The position numbers were made by a program, and so were the translations under genes. Under the pieces are notes generated by a model that made no database searches, was not told where the DNA came from, and was given only the letters and a program-made list of their open reading frames with translations. 64,000 nucleotides of DNA, taken from the NCBI RefSeq assembly GCF_014206875.1, contig NZ_JACIJO010000003.1, positions 598,066-662,065 on the forward strand, written 5' to 3'. Shown one piece after another: positions 29,332 through 38,221 of this stretch. Within the stretch, counting starts at the first letter, position 1. The number at the start of each line of letters is the position of its first letter. This DNA is from Algoriphagus iocasae. Lineage in GTDB: Bacteria > Bacteroidota > Bacteroidia > Cytophagales > Cyclobacteriaceae.

Positions 29332-30948
29332 TCAGTAGATCAGTTGATTATGTCTTTCTAAGGATAACCTACTGGATTCCATGATTTTCTCAGTAATCAC
29401 CCTATTGATTACAACCTTCCTTCTTGCCCAAATAATGAGCTTGTTAGTAGAGTCAAACTCAAAAAAACTATCCTTCAAATTGGCAACACTTAAATGGATC
29501 TTGTTTCTATAACTCTCCAATTCTCGGATGTTGATTTTTGGCCAATACAAACCTTCATTGAATTCAGGCATGTAGGGTGCTTTTTTAGGATTGGAAAAAA
29601 TAGGGATCACCTGCAGTCTTCCACTGATTTTTGATCTGAATTCTTTTCTTTTCTGATCAGTCAAATACTCATAGCCTGAAAGACTAGAGGAGTTCCTTCC
29701 TTCTGGAGAAAAAGTAAAATGGTCTCTTAAAAACTTCTCACAATTTGCCCTGCCTAAAAAGAAATCATGAACACGAAATTGTTTACATACAAAGGCACCC
29801 AAACCATCTAATGATCCACATGCAATGGCTTGATTTCCTTCTACTTTTCTTTCCCCTTGGGAATTATAAGTATAGCGAATCGGGGAAATAATAAAATTGC
29901 CATTTTCAGAATTCCCCATTTCACTACTATTACTAGTATTAAAAGGACCAGAGTCGCCGAAATAAGGGTTTATCATTATAACTTTTGTCCTTTGGTTAAG
30001 CTCATTTTCATGGGACTGATTTTTGGCCATACCAATTTTATTGGTTAGCTCTTTACGGACTTTTTCAAAAACTTTTGAGTGGAGCTTGTCCACATTTCCA
30101 TTTGCATTTTGTTCAAATTCTGATTTTGCGATACTTCTTCCGGAAATATGAATTAACCAAAGCAAATCCATCAAATGTCTAGTTGAGGAATTGATGTCTT
30201 TCATTCGTTCGGGATTTCTTATCTCTTGGCTTACCCTAAAAGCCAACTTGTACCGAAGAATGGTTTCTAAAAAAAGAGGAGCAATTTGATTCCATCCTCT
30301 GTTTCTAATTTCTGCTTTTGAATAAGTGAAATTAGTATTGTCTATTTGGTCCAGAATAGGAGTCTTTCCAGAAAAGTCTTCCTGTAATAGATTGGTGGAG
30401 ATTATTTTATTGAAATAACTGGGATAGGTAAATTGAGAATAATTGGATAAGGCTAAATAGGCTTTGCTTGATGTAGTAGTTAAAACTTTTTCTACTTTTT
30501 TATGAACCTCAGTTTCTAAGAAATCAGAACCAAAATCTTTCTTAAAGTTGATACCAGGAAGATTTTTTGCTTTTAATATTTCTTGTAAGATCGAAAAAGA
30601 TGGATATGCTTTTATGTCCTCCATAAAATCCACCCAGGTATGATAAAATGGATTAGAGGGAATACAGTCCAATAAACTGGCATGATTAGGAATTTCATTT
30701 ACTGCATTAAACTCCCTTTGAATTGCCAGACTATCTATCAATGCTGTCAATCCTATCTCGGAACTGCCACCTATAAGCGAGATCCTTACATTGTGTTGAG
30801 GAACTTCGGAGGAATAGCCCGATAATTTTCGTTTTTCCCACTCGTCCATTGCATCAATTAAGTAATCCATGACTCCAGCTGTATAGGCTCCTCCTGATAA
30901 TGCTGCTGGAAGACAGATCCCTAAATGGAAATCTTTGTCATTTTCCAT
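29332..30948 (-). CDS. Divergent patatin-like protein
   Basis: A 538-residue protein, predicted soluble. LPAALSGGAYTAGVMDYLID (14-32) matches the oxyanion-hole strand and helix of patatins but lacks the usual Arg/Lys. The nucleophile elbow expected as GxSxG reads IGGSSEIG (59-66), so the second Gly is missing around Ser62/Ser63. The Asp motif DG is kept (381-382), followed by HDFFLGRANCEKFLRDHF, typical of bacterial patatin-like proteins. Patatins hydrolyse phospholipid acyl chains; this one may be altered or inactive. It is first in a two-gene operon with the giant membrane protein. Confidence 0.82.
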   Translation of the reverse strand: MENDKDFHLGICLPAALSGGAYTAGVMDYLIDAMDEWEKRKLSGYSSEVPQHNVRISLIGGSSEIGLTALIDSLAIQREFNAVNEIPNHASLLDCIPSNPFYHTWVDFMEDIKAYPSFSILQEILKAKNLPGINFKKDFGSDFLETEVHKKVEKVLTTTSSKAYLALSNYSQFTYPSYFNKIISTNLLQEDFSGKTPILDQIDNTNFTYSKAEIRNRGWNQIAPLFLETILRYKLAFRVSQEIRNPERMKDINSSTRHLMDLLWLIHISGRSIAKSEFEQNANGNVDKLHSKVFEKVRKELTNKIGMAKNQSHENELNQRTKVIMINPYFGDSGPFNTSNSSEMGNSENGNFIISPIRYTYNSQGERKVEGNQAIACGSLDGLGAFVCKQFRVHDFFLGRANCEKFLRDHFTFSPEGRNSSSLSGYEYLTDQKRKEFRSKISGRLQVIPIFSNPKKAPYMPEFNEGLYWPKINIRELESYRNKIHLSVANLKDSFFEFDSTNKLIIWARRKVVINRVITEKIMESSRLSLERHNQLIY

Positions 30949-32011
30949 ATTTAAAAATTAAGTTTAAAAATTTAGTAGAATAAAAATGTATCTCATTTAA
31001 AATGAGCTATTTATAAAGTTATAAAAAAAAATGAAATGATAATAAATATAGATGGAATTGATAAATAGGAAGATGGACTAAGTCTCAAAGCTTGCATCCC
31101 GAAATAACTTTTGAAATAAAATTTGCACTTTACATCCAACCGAGTAAATTTATTACTCAGTCTTTACCGTGATTGCGCCTACCCCCCGAGGCAATCTCGT
31201 TAAAATACCAACAGAAATCCTAAAACTCCATCTTTGGGCCTGGGACTGAAAGGGCGAATTCAACTACCGAAGGTAGTCTTACCTGCCGAAGGCAGGCTTG
31301 TCTCCCGAAGGTAGATTTACCTCCCGAAGGGAGGGCTGTGTTAAATTAAGTCAAATGTGACTGAAAGGGCGAAGCTGTGATTAGTAAGCAGTCGCAGTAG
31401 GCAGTCACAGTAGACAGTCTTAGTTGGCAGCCTGCCTGCCGAAGGTAGGTCTCAGTAAGCAGTCTCAGTAAGCAGTTCGGTTCCCGTACAAAATACCAAA
31501 TACTACATACTAATTACTTGGTACTTTGTACATCTCATAGTGATCAGTTTCTCTAAATACTACATACCAAATACTAGATACTTGATACTTTGTACACCTC
31601 ATAGTGACCAGTTGGCAGTCTCAGTAGGCAGTGATCAGTTTCTCTAAATTCTACATACCAAATACTAGATACTTGATACTAGGTACACCTCATAGTGACC
31701 AGTTGGCAGTCTCAGTAGGCAGTGATCAGTAAACAGTAGGCAGTGATCAGTACACAGTCTCAGTAAGCAGTGATCAGTAAACAGCATCCAGCCTGCCTGC
31801 CGAAGGTAGGTCTCAGTAAGCAGTGATCAGTAAACAGTAAGCAGTACTCCATCTTTCCTATTTCAGACTTTGTACTTCGTACTTGGTACTTTGTACCCAA
31901 AAGTTCAACCTTATTTGGGATAGTCAATCTTACAGTTTCAGCTTTCATAATCTAGACTTCTGAATTAATACAGTACTTCGTACATCATAAATCATACATC
32001 ATAAATCTTAC
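30949..32011. repeat. Long gap with palindromes and repeat tracts
   Basis: 30992-31006 is a 15-base palindrome (CTCATTT-a-AAATGAG) upstream of the patatin-like gene, a possible operator. 31138-31162 holds GAGTAAATTTATTACTC, the reverse complement of the hairpin at 8435-8451, in the same flanks. TGAAAGGGCGAA occurs near 31248 and 31362, with family C copies at 31265-31335. 31380-31850 is family F mixed with family E, and 31981-32011 has CATACATCATAAATC units. No gene was seen. Confidence 0.8.
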
Positions 32012-32014
32012 ATC

Positions 32015-33313
32015 ATAACCCTCCCAACTCCCTTCAACAAACCCTACCAAACCGGTAAGGAACTGACATACATCCAAGATGCGATCAATAGGGGTAAACT
32101 CTCTGGAAATGGTCATTATACCCATCTTTGTCAGCAATTCTTTGAGGAGCGTTATGGATTTCAAAAATGCCTGCTCACCACTTCCTGCACTGATGCACTG
32201 GAGATGGCGGCAATACTCTTGGATATCCAACCCGGGGATGAAGTGATTATGCCCGCATTCACTTTTGTCTCTACCGCCAATGCCTTTGTGCTCCGTGGAG
32301 CAAAAATCATCTTTGTGGATAGTAAGGCGGATCATCCGAATATGGATGAGAGTAAAATCGAGGAACTGATAAACCCAAAAACCAAAGCTATTGTAGTCGT
32401 TCATTATGCCGGAAAAGCCTGTGAAATGGATGTCATAATGGAGATAGCAGACAAGCATGGACTATTTGTGGTAGAGGATGCAGCCCAAGCCATAGATAGC
32501 TTTTATGAAGATAAGCCTCTGGGAGGAATAGGACATCTGGGATGCTTTAGCTTCCATGAGACCAAGAATATCCAAAGCGGAGAAGGAGGGATGCTAACAA
32601 TCAATGATCCCCAATTCATTAAAAGAGCAGAGATTATCTGGGAAAAAGGAACGGATAGAGCTGCCTTCTTCCGTGGGGAAGTCGATAAATACGGATGGGT
32701 GGATATAGGGAGCTCTTTCTTGCCATCCGAACTCAATGCCGCCTACCTATGGGCACAGTTAGAGAATATAGATGCAATTCAAAGAAGAAGAAAAGCCATT
32801 TGGGAGGACTATGCTAGTCTATTCAACGGCGATATTGCTAAGCCTAATGTTTTGTGTGCTGATTATCTGAAAGTATTTGAGAATTTAAAATTTAAAATTG
32901 AAAATGGCTTGTCAATCCGAGCGGAGTCGAGGACAGACGGTTTCGAACCTCTAAAATCTCCTCTCTCAGGTGCTCAGCCTGACAATAAAGCTAGTTTAAC
33001 TCCACAAAGCATCGAGGGTCAACTAATTTTAAATTCAAAAATTTCACATTCTAAATTCATTGCAAACGCCCACCTCTTTTACCTACTGTTTCCATCACTT
33101 GCTGCCCGGACGGCTTATTCGGAGGAATTAAAAAAACAAGGGATTCTGGCCATATTCCATTACCAAAGTTTACACAAATCAGAATATGCCAAAAAGCATT
33201 TCCCAGATCAATACGAGCGAGATCTTCCCAATTCTGATCGCTTTTCTAATTGCTTATTGAGACTGCCTTTGTTTTATGAGCTTCACGAATTTTCAAGTCA
33301 TCTCGACGACTGA
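32015..33313 (+). CDS. wecE: dTDP-4-amino-4,6-dideoxygalactose transaminase (WecE/RffA type) with an in-frame repeat insertion
   Basis: A PLP aminotransferase of the DegT/DnrJ/EryC1/StrS family, about 432 residues where about 375 is usual. The N-terminus reads PFNKPYQTGKELTYIQDAIN, so the gene begins well before its first ATG (32204). The frame is open only from 31991, and the likely first codon is an ATA at 32015 or ATC at 32012 inside a repeat; no ATG, GTG or TTG is available. VVEDAAQA and HETKN supply the cofactor Asp and Lys. Residues about 290-350 are translated repeat (family B and G), and the last residues SSHLDD come from a family A half-element carrying the stop. Whether it is still active is open. 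Confidence 0.85.
   Translation: MTLPTPFNKPYQTGKELTYIQDAINRGKLSGNGHYTHLCQQFFEERYGFQKCLLTTSCTDALEMAAILLDIQPGDEVIMPAFTFVSTANAFVLRGAKIIFVDSKADHPNMDESKIEELINPKTKAIVVVHYAGKACEMDVIMEIADKHGLFVVEDAAQAIDSFYEDKPLGGIGHLGCFSFHETKNIQSGEGGMLTINDPQFIKRAEIIWEKGTDRAAFFRGEVDKYGWVDIGSSFLPSELNAAYLWAQLENIDAIQRRRKAIWEDYASLFNGDIAKPNVLCADYLKVFENLKFKIENGLSIRAESRTDGFEPLKSPLSGAQPDNKASLTPQSIEGQLILNSKISHSKFIANAHLFYLLFPSLAARTAYSEELKKQGILAIFHYQSLHKSEYAKKHFPDQYERDLPNSDRFSNCLLRLPLFYELHEFSSHLDD
32909..32985. repeat. Family B palindromic element inside wecE
   Basis: The ends TTGTCAATCCGAGC (32909-32922) and GCTCAGCCTGACAA (32972-32985) are inverted with 11 of 14 matches. AT-rich family G-like arms (AATTTAAAATTTAAAATTG upstream, AATTTTAAATTCAAAAATT downstream) surround it. 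It adds no stop codon in the gene's frame. Confidence 0.82.
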
Positions 33314-33516
33314 AAGGAGGAGAGATCTGATCTTCGGCCATATACTTTGTACTTCGTACCTTAATTACTTCTTACCAAATACTTTGTACTTGGTACTTTG
33401 TACTTGGTACCACAATTACAACATACCAAATACCATATACCTTGTACTTAGAACCAAAACAGTAAACTTTCCCACCTGCCTCCGGTAGGCAAGCTTTAGC
33501 CCTCTGACTTTCCATT
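33294..33516. repeat. Family A half-element, family E and family C repeats
   Basis: TCATCTCGACGACTGAAAGG and AGGAGAGATCT (33297-33328) form a family A half-element across the stop codon of the aminotransferase. Family E units run from 33340 to 33450, and a family C copy (CCTGCCTCCGGTAGGCAAG) lies at 33475-33493. The next TTG start follows. Confidence 0.82.
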
Positions 33517-35109
33517 TTGCTGTTCAACTCCTTCACCTTCCTCATCTTCCTACCTATAGTATTTCTACTATACTGGTTTGTATTTCAGAAGAATTTGAAG
33601 CTTCAGAATGCATTCCTATTACTCGCTAGTTACGTGTTCTACGGCTGGTGGGACTGGAGATTTCTTGGGTTGATTATTGCGAGTTCTGCGGTGGATTATT
33701 ATTGTGGCCTTAAGTTAGGACCCGTCATATCGACCAAAAACCGAGTCATCTCGACCGAAGGGAGAGATCTCAATGATGGTAGTAAAGAAGAAAAAGAGAT
33801 TTCTCCTTCCGCAAGCTCCAGTCGAAATGACCAACGTACCAGGTCATTTCGACAGGAGGGAGAAATCCCTAATTCTAATGCCATCTTAAGTCTATTTCAA
33901 GGTCGCAAACTCTACTTAACAATAAGCCTCACCTTCAACCTAGGCCTTCTTGCCTTCTTCAAATACTTCAACTTCTTCATTGAATCAGCAGCGGATTTTA
34001 TCAGCCTCTTTGGCTTCCAGCCACACATCAGTACCCTTAATCTAATCCTTCCTGTTGGCATATCATTCTATACCTTTCAAACACTGAGCTATTCCATAGA
34101 CGTCTATAGAGGCAATCTCAAACCCACTAAAGACCTAATCGCCTTCTTTACCTTTGTGGCGTTCTTCCCTCAACTAGTTGCTGGTCCTATAGAAAGAGCA
34201 TCCAACCTGCTTCCTCAGTTCTTTAAAAAGCGGGAATTCGAATATCAGCAAGGATCCGATGGGATGAAACTTATTCTCTGGGGCTTTTTCAAAAAGATGG
34301 TGATCGCAGATAATTGTGCACTCGTAGTCAACCCCATCTTCGAGAACTATCAAACAGCTTCAGGCCTAGAGCTTATCATGGGAGCGATTCTCTTTGCATT
34401 CCAAATCTACGGTGACTTCTCAGGATATTCTGATATCGCAATAGGAGTGGCCAAACTCTTTGGGTTTGATTTAATGACCAACTTCCGAACTCCATATTTC
34501 TCGCGTGATATTGCCGAGTTCTGGCGCAGGTGGCATATTTCTCTTTCTACTTGGTTTCGGGATTATGTCTATATCCCGCTAGGCGGTAGTCGTGTTCCCA
34601 AAGCAAAAGCCATTCGGAATATCTTTATCGTATTCCTAGTCTCTGGATTCTGGCATGGAGCCAACTGGACTTTTATCGCCTGGGGAGGAATCCATGCGGC
34701 AATGTTTATACCTATATTCTTGATAGGGAAGAATAGAGCACACTTACATGATGGCGAACATCTAATACCTTCATTCAGAGAGGTAATTCAAATAGCATCA
34801 ACCTTCTTGTTGGTTTCTGTAGCTTGGGTGTTTTTTAGGGCTGAAACGGTAGGGGATGCCGTGGATTATTTTACTCATATTTTTAGAAATTCATTATTTC
34901 CTACCAGTTATGGTTGGTTTGGCTATAACATCCGGCTTGCGCTTATCTTATTTATTCTTCTAGAATGGGTGGGAAGATTCCAGTTTAATTGGCTAGAACG
35001 AATTCAAGGGAAATGGTATAGATATCCAGCTTATATTAGTACAATCTATTCAATATTGTTTTTCGGTGTTTTTGGGGAACCTATTGAATTCATATACTTT
35101 CAGTTTTAA
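33517..35109 (+). CDS. MBOAT O-acyltransferase (AlgI/DltB-like) with an in-frame repeat insertion
   Basis: A 530-residue multi-pass membrane enzyme that O-acylates an exported polysaccharide. It has the usual start MLFNSFTFLIFLPIVFLLYW, the segment DFSGYSDIAIGVAKLFGFDL, FWRRWHISLSTWFRDYVYIPLGGSR, and SGFWHGANWTFIAWGGIHA with the catalytic His. Residues about 68-125 (33719-33893) are translated family A repeat placed between DYYCGLKLG and GRKLYLTISLTFNLG, which adjoin in relatives; the protein is about 55 residues longer than usual. The insertion falls in a loop between membrane helices, so the enzyme may still fold. The start is TTG. The SGNH partner gene overlaps by one base. Confidence 0.92.
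   Translation: MLFNSFTFLIFLPIVFLLYWFVFQKNLKLQNAFLLLASYVFYGWWDWRFLGLIIASSAVDYYCGLKLGPVISTKNRVISTEGRDLNDGSKEEKEISPSASSSRNDQRTRSFRQEGEIPNSNAILSLFQGRKLYLTISLTFNLGLLAFFKYFNFFIESAADFISLFGFQPHISTLNLILPVGISFYTFQTLSYSIDVYRGNLKPTKDLIAFFTFVAFFPQLVAGPIERASNLLPQFFKKREFEYQQGSDGMKLILWGFFKKMVIADNCALVVNPIFENYQTASGLELIMGAILFAFQIYGDFSGYSDIAIGVAKLFGFDLMTNFRTPYFSRDIAEFWRRWHISLSTWFRDYVYIPLGGSRVPKAKAIRNIFIVFLVSGFWHGANWTFIAWGGIHAAMFIPIFLIGKNRAHLHDGEHLIPSFREVIQIASTFLLVSVAWVFFRAETVGDAVDYFTHIFRNSLFPTSYGWFGYNIRLALILFILLEWVGRFQFNWLERIQGKWYRYPAYISTIYSILFFGVFGEPIEFIYFQF
33745..33869. repeat. Family A palindromic element inside the MBOAT gene
   Basis: GTCATCTCGACCGAAGGGAG (from 33745) and the inverted arm CTCCAGTCGAAATGAC (ending 33831) enclose GAGATCTC and GAGATTTCTCC motifs. 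A further half copy (GTCATTTCGACAGGAGGGAG, then AAATCCC) lies at 33843-33869. All of it is read through in the gene's frame without a stop. Confidence 0.88.
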
Positions 35110-36041
35110 TGAAGAGATTTTTTAATAAGTTTATTTTCTTATTTTTTGTTGTAGTTCTTTTTTATCCAATGTTAATATTTATTTCAAGAGTTCCGTTTGT
35201 AGATCAATTCAGTATTAATTTCAATAAATTAAGTATTAGAAAAGGAGGTAATACCTTTTTAAGGTTTCAAGATGCTGATACCACCCAAAATATAGATCTA
35301 TTAATTTTGGGTTCTTCGATGGCCTACAGAGGCGTTGATCCCAGAGCATTTGATAGTTTGGGATTAGCGGTATTTAACTTAGGTACTAGCGGCCAAACAC
35401 CGATGCAGACGCGATTTTTGATTGACAAGTATCTTTATAAGTTAAATCCAAAAAGTGTACTTTGGGAAATAAGCCCATTTACGTTTACTCAAGCAGGATC
35501 TGAATCTTTTTTAGATTTAATTTCAGTTCGAAAAGATTATCAAGAAATGGCTTATATGCTTCCTTATTTTAAGGATATCTTACCTATAAATGCTTTTCTT
35601 GACAGATTATTATTTAATGAATTGGAATCCACCGATGGGGAGATAATGTTAGATAAGGAAGATGTATACATCAAGGGAGGATTTGTTGAGACTAGAAGAA
35701 AAGCTGAAAAAATTCCAAAATTAGAAGAGATTTCACTTGAAATGCTAGATTTCCAAAAAGAAATTTTTGAAAGTGTTCTTGATTCATTAGTGAAAAGAAA
35801 TATTAAAGTTTATTTATTTCAATCTCCGGTGTCCGAAGTGTATTTTTCCTCTATTCAAAATAAGGAGACAAATTATAATTATATTTTAGAAATCGCGAAT
35901 AAATATGATGTAGAGTTTTTTGATTTTAACTCAATTGAACTTTGTGATTGTTTTTATGATGAAATTCATCTTACTAAGGATGGGGTAGAAGATTTTAATA
36001 AAGAACTAATAAGGGTTTTTTTTAAAAATAATGATATGTGA
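35109..36041 (+). CDS. SGNH-hydrolase-like partner of the O-acyltransferase
   Basis: A 310-residue protein with one N-terminal membrane segment (about 7-27) and an external domain. LLILGSSMAYRGVDP carries the block I Ser, NLGTSGQT suits block II, and DEIHLTKDGVEDF at the C-terminus carries the Asp/His of block V. Such proteins (AlgJ/AlgX or DltD-like) pass or attach acyl groups with an MBOAT enzyme. The ATG overlaps the TAA of the MBOAT gene by one base. From here to about 47 kb the coding sequence is markedly AT-rich. Confidence 0.8.
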   Translation: MKRFFNKFIFLFFVVVLFYPMLIFISRVPFVDQFSINFNKLSIRKGGNTFLRFQDADTTQNIDLLILGSSMAYRGVDPRAFDSLGLAVFNLGTSGQTPMQTRFLIDKYLYKLNPKSVLWEISPFTFTQAGSESFLDLISVRKDYQEMAYMLPYFKDILPINAFLDRLLFNELESTDGEIMLDKEDVYIKGGFVETRRKAEKIPKLEEISLEMLDFQKEIFESVLDSLVKRNIKVYLFQSPVSEVYFSSIQNKETNYNYILEIANKYDVEFFDFNSIELCDCFYDEIHLTKDGVEDFNKELIRVFFKNNDM

Positions 36042-36097
36042 TTTATTGCTGTTAATCAAATTTAAATTTTTATCATTAAATATTATTTATATATAAA

Positions 36098-36751
36098 GTG
36101 GGTATAGTTAATTTTTCGATTCCAAAGGAGTTGGTTGTGAAATTAATTGATTTTAAAGAAATCGATAATTTTATTGAAACAGGTACATATAAAGGAGTAA
36201 CATCTTTTTGGGCTGCAAAATACTTTAAGAAAGTTTATACAATTGAAATTGACGAAAGAATATCCAATGAAACTTCTTCTATACCAGGTTGTCCTAATAA
36301 TATTGAATTTTTAATTGGTAATAGTAAAAATATATTGCCAGAATTAGTTCAAAGTAAATTATCAGGATCTTGCTTTTTTTGGTTGGATGGACATTGGTGT
36401 ATGGGTGCTGGAGGGAAAGATGAAGAATGTCCTTTACTAGATGAATTAGAAGCTATAAAATCAATTCAAAACCCGATCATTTTTATCGATGATGCGAGAT
36501 GTTTTTTAGGCCCTCTTCCTCCTCCTCATGATTCTAGTCATTGGCCTCGAATTGACCAGATATTTAATAAAATTTCTCAATTGTTTCCAAATCATCGATT
36601 CACAATTCAGGATGATGTGATTATGGTCATTCCAGTCGAATATATGCCAGTCTTGGATGATGACTGGAAGAATTCATTTCATGTAAGATTCTCTTCAAAG
36701 AAAAAGTCAAGCTTCCTTGGAAAGATTAAGAAAAAGCTAAAATCCTTATGA
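36098..36751 (+). CDS. Class I SAM-dependent methyltransferase-like protein
   Basis: A 217-residue protein. ETGTYKGVTSFWAAKYFKKVYTIEID gives the SAM-binding loop and acidic strand end, and FWLDGHWCMGAGGKDEECPLLDELEAI is a conserved Cys/His-rich part of a small family found in glycan loci. IFIDDARCFLGPLPPPHD follows. It probably methylates a sugar, but the substrate is unknown. The start is GTG, and its stop overlaps the next ATG (ATGA). Confidence 0.78.
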   Translation: MGIVNFSIPKELVVKLIDFKEIDNFIETGTYKGVTSFWAAKYFKKVYTIEIDERISNETSSIPGCPNNIEFLIGNSKNILPELVQSKLSGSCFFWLDGHWCMGAGGKDEECPLLDELEAIKSIQNPIIFIDDARCFLGPLPPPHDSSHWPRIDQIFNKISQLFPNHRFTIQDDVIMVIPVEYMPVLDDDWKNSFHVRFSSKKKSSFLGKIKKKLKSL

Positions 36752-37482
36752 AGGAAATTTTGATTAGGCTGCTAAAGAAATTTGGATATCGATTAACTAA
36801 AGCGCCGATTACTCTAAATGGATTGAAAGTTGAACATGACTTTTTATCTAGGCATAATTGGATTCTAAAATATGGTATAGAAACCATAATTGATATTGGT
36901 GCTAATAAAGGGCAGTTTGCAGCAAGATTTAGAGTGTTATTCCCAGATGCTTGGATTTACTCATTTGAACCTATACCTGAAGTTTATGATCAATTATGTA
37001 AAAGGTTTGAATTAGACACTAAATTCCAAGCCTTCAACTTAGGATTAGGCAAGCATTCTGGTGAAATAGATTTTTTTCAAAATGAATTTACAGACTCATC
37101 AAGTGCATTGCCTATGAAAAAGTTGCATAAAGAGAATTTTCCAAGGACCTCCAATGAAAAAAAAATTCAAATAAAGATTGAAAGGCTTGATGAAATTATG
37201 AAGTCCATAGTTTCTTCAAGTCCAATGTTGATTAAAATTGACGTACAGGGATTTGAAGAGATGGTGATTTTAGGTGGAAAAGATACTCTAATCAAAGCCT
37301 CAGTTGTAATTGTTGAAGTTTCGTTTTACGAGTTATACGAAAATCAAGTATTTTTCAAAACCATATATGAACACATGCTAAGTTTAGCATTTTCATATCA
37401 TGGGAACTATGAGCAATTAGTATCACCTGTTGATGGATGTGTTCTCCAAGCAGATGCAATCTTCATAAAGGAAAATGTCTGA
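36748..37482 (+). CDS. FkbM-family methyltransferase
   Basis: A 244-residue protein. IIDIGANKGQFAARFRVLFPDAWIYSFEPIPEVYDQL is the FkbM SAM-binding core, and LIKIDVQGFEEMVILGG is the conserved later motif. FkbM enzymes O-methylate sugars or other hydroxyls. It is linked by ATGA overlap to the previous methyltransferase and overlaps the next transferase by eight bases. It is the first of three FkbM-type genes in the locus. Confidence 0.9.
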   Translation: MKEILIRLLKKFGYRLTKAPITLNGLKVEHDFLSRHNWILKYGIETIIDIGANKGQFAARFRVLFPDAWIYSFEPIPEVYDQLCKRFELDTKFQAFNLGLGKHSGEIDFFQNEFTDSSSALPMKKLHKENFPRTSNEKKIQIKIERLDEIMKSIVSSSPMLIKIDVQGFEEMVILGGKDTLIKASVVIVEVSFYELYENQVFFKTIYEHMLSLAFSYHGNYEQLVSPVDGCVLQADAIFIKENV

Positions 37483-38221
37483 AGGAATAGAACTTTCTAT
37501 TATTATTCCAAATTTTAATTCTGGTATTCAACTGGATGATACTCTTGCTAGTATTTTTTCAAAGGGGAGTACTGTCTCTTTTGAAGTCATAATTATTGAT
37601 AATTTGTCTATTGACAAGCCTAGACAATATGTTGATAAATATCCACAAAACTTAATTGTATTTCAATCTGAATCCGATAGCGGAATTTATGATGCCATGA
37701 ATAAGGGAATCAAGCTTGCTAGAGGTAATTGGATTATTTTTATTGGAGCTGGTGATAGAATAAAGATTGATCAAATAATTTTAGTTTTCGAAGGTGAGAT
37801 TGAACAGTTTGACTTCGTTTACGGCAATGTAATTCTAACTAAAAGTGATCAATTGTATGATGGAGAATTCGATTTAAAAAAAATGTTATATAAAAACATT
37901 TGTCACCAAGCAATAATTTATAAAGCTACTCTTTTTAAAAGTATTGGTTTTTATAATGTAGATTACAAGATTTGGGCAGATTATTTATTTAATCTTGAGG
38001 TATTTTTTAATAAAGATTTAAATGTAAAATACTTTGAATTGGTTTTTTGTGAATTTATTGGAGGAGGTATTTCAAATTCACAAAAAGATTTGTTGTTTTC
38101 GAGAAGAAAAAAAAAGTTGTTTTTATCACTTTTGATGAAATATTGGACTATGCCAAATATTTTTATTGTTTTCAGATACTTTTTAGGAATAATTCGAGCT
38201 AGATTTCTAAATGGGAAATAG
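37475..38221 (+). CDS. GT2 glycosyltransferase
   Basis: A 248-residue GT-A fold transferase. LSIIIPNFNSGIQLDDTLASIF opens the domain, and DSGIYDAMNKGIKLARGNWIIFIGAGD carries the donor and metal site, with GAGD where DxD is common in this WcaA/PGL-type subgroup. KMLYKNICHQAIIYK is the usual acceptor-side segment. It adds one sugar in the cytoplasm to the growing lipid-linked chain; the specificity cannot be read from sequence. Confidence 0.88.
   Translation: MSEGIELSIIIPNFNSGIQLDDTLASIFSKGSTVSFEVIIIDNLSIDKPRQYVDKYPQNLIVFQSESDSGIYDAMNKGIKLARGNWIIFIGAGDRIKIDQIILVFEGEIEQFDFVYGNVILTKSDQLYDGEFDLKKMLYKNICHQAIIYKATLFKSIGFYNVDYKIWADYLFNLEVFFNKDLNVKYFELVFCEFIGGGISNSQKDLLFSRRKKKLFLSLLMKYWTMPNIFIVFRYFLGIIRARFLNGK

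Noticed and set aside
31760-31948. 62-residue minus-strand frame
   Set aside because: It is made wholly of family F and E repeats.
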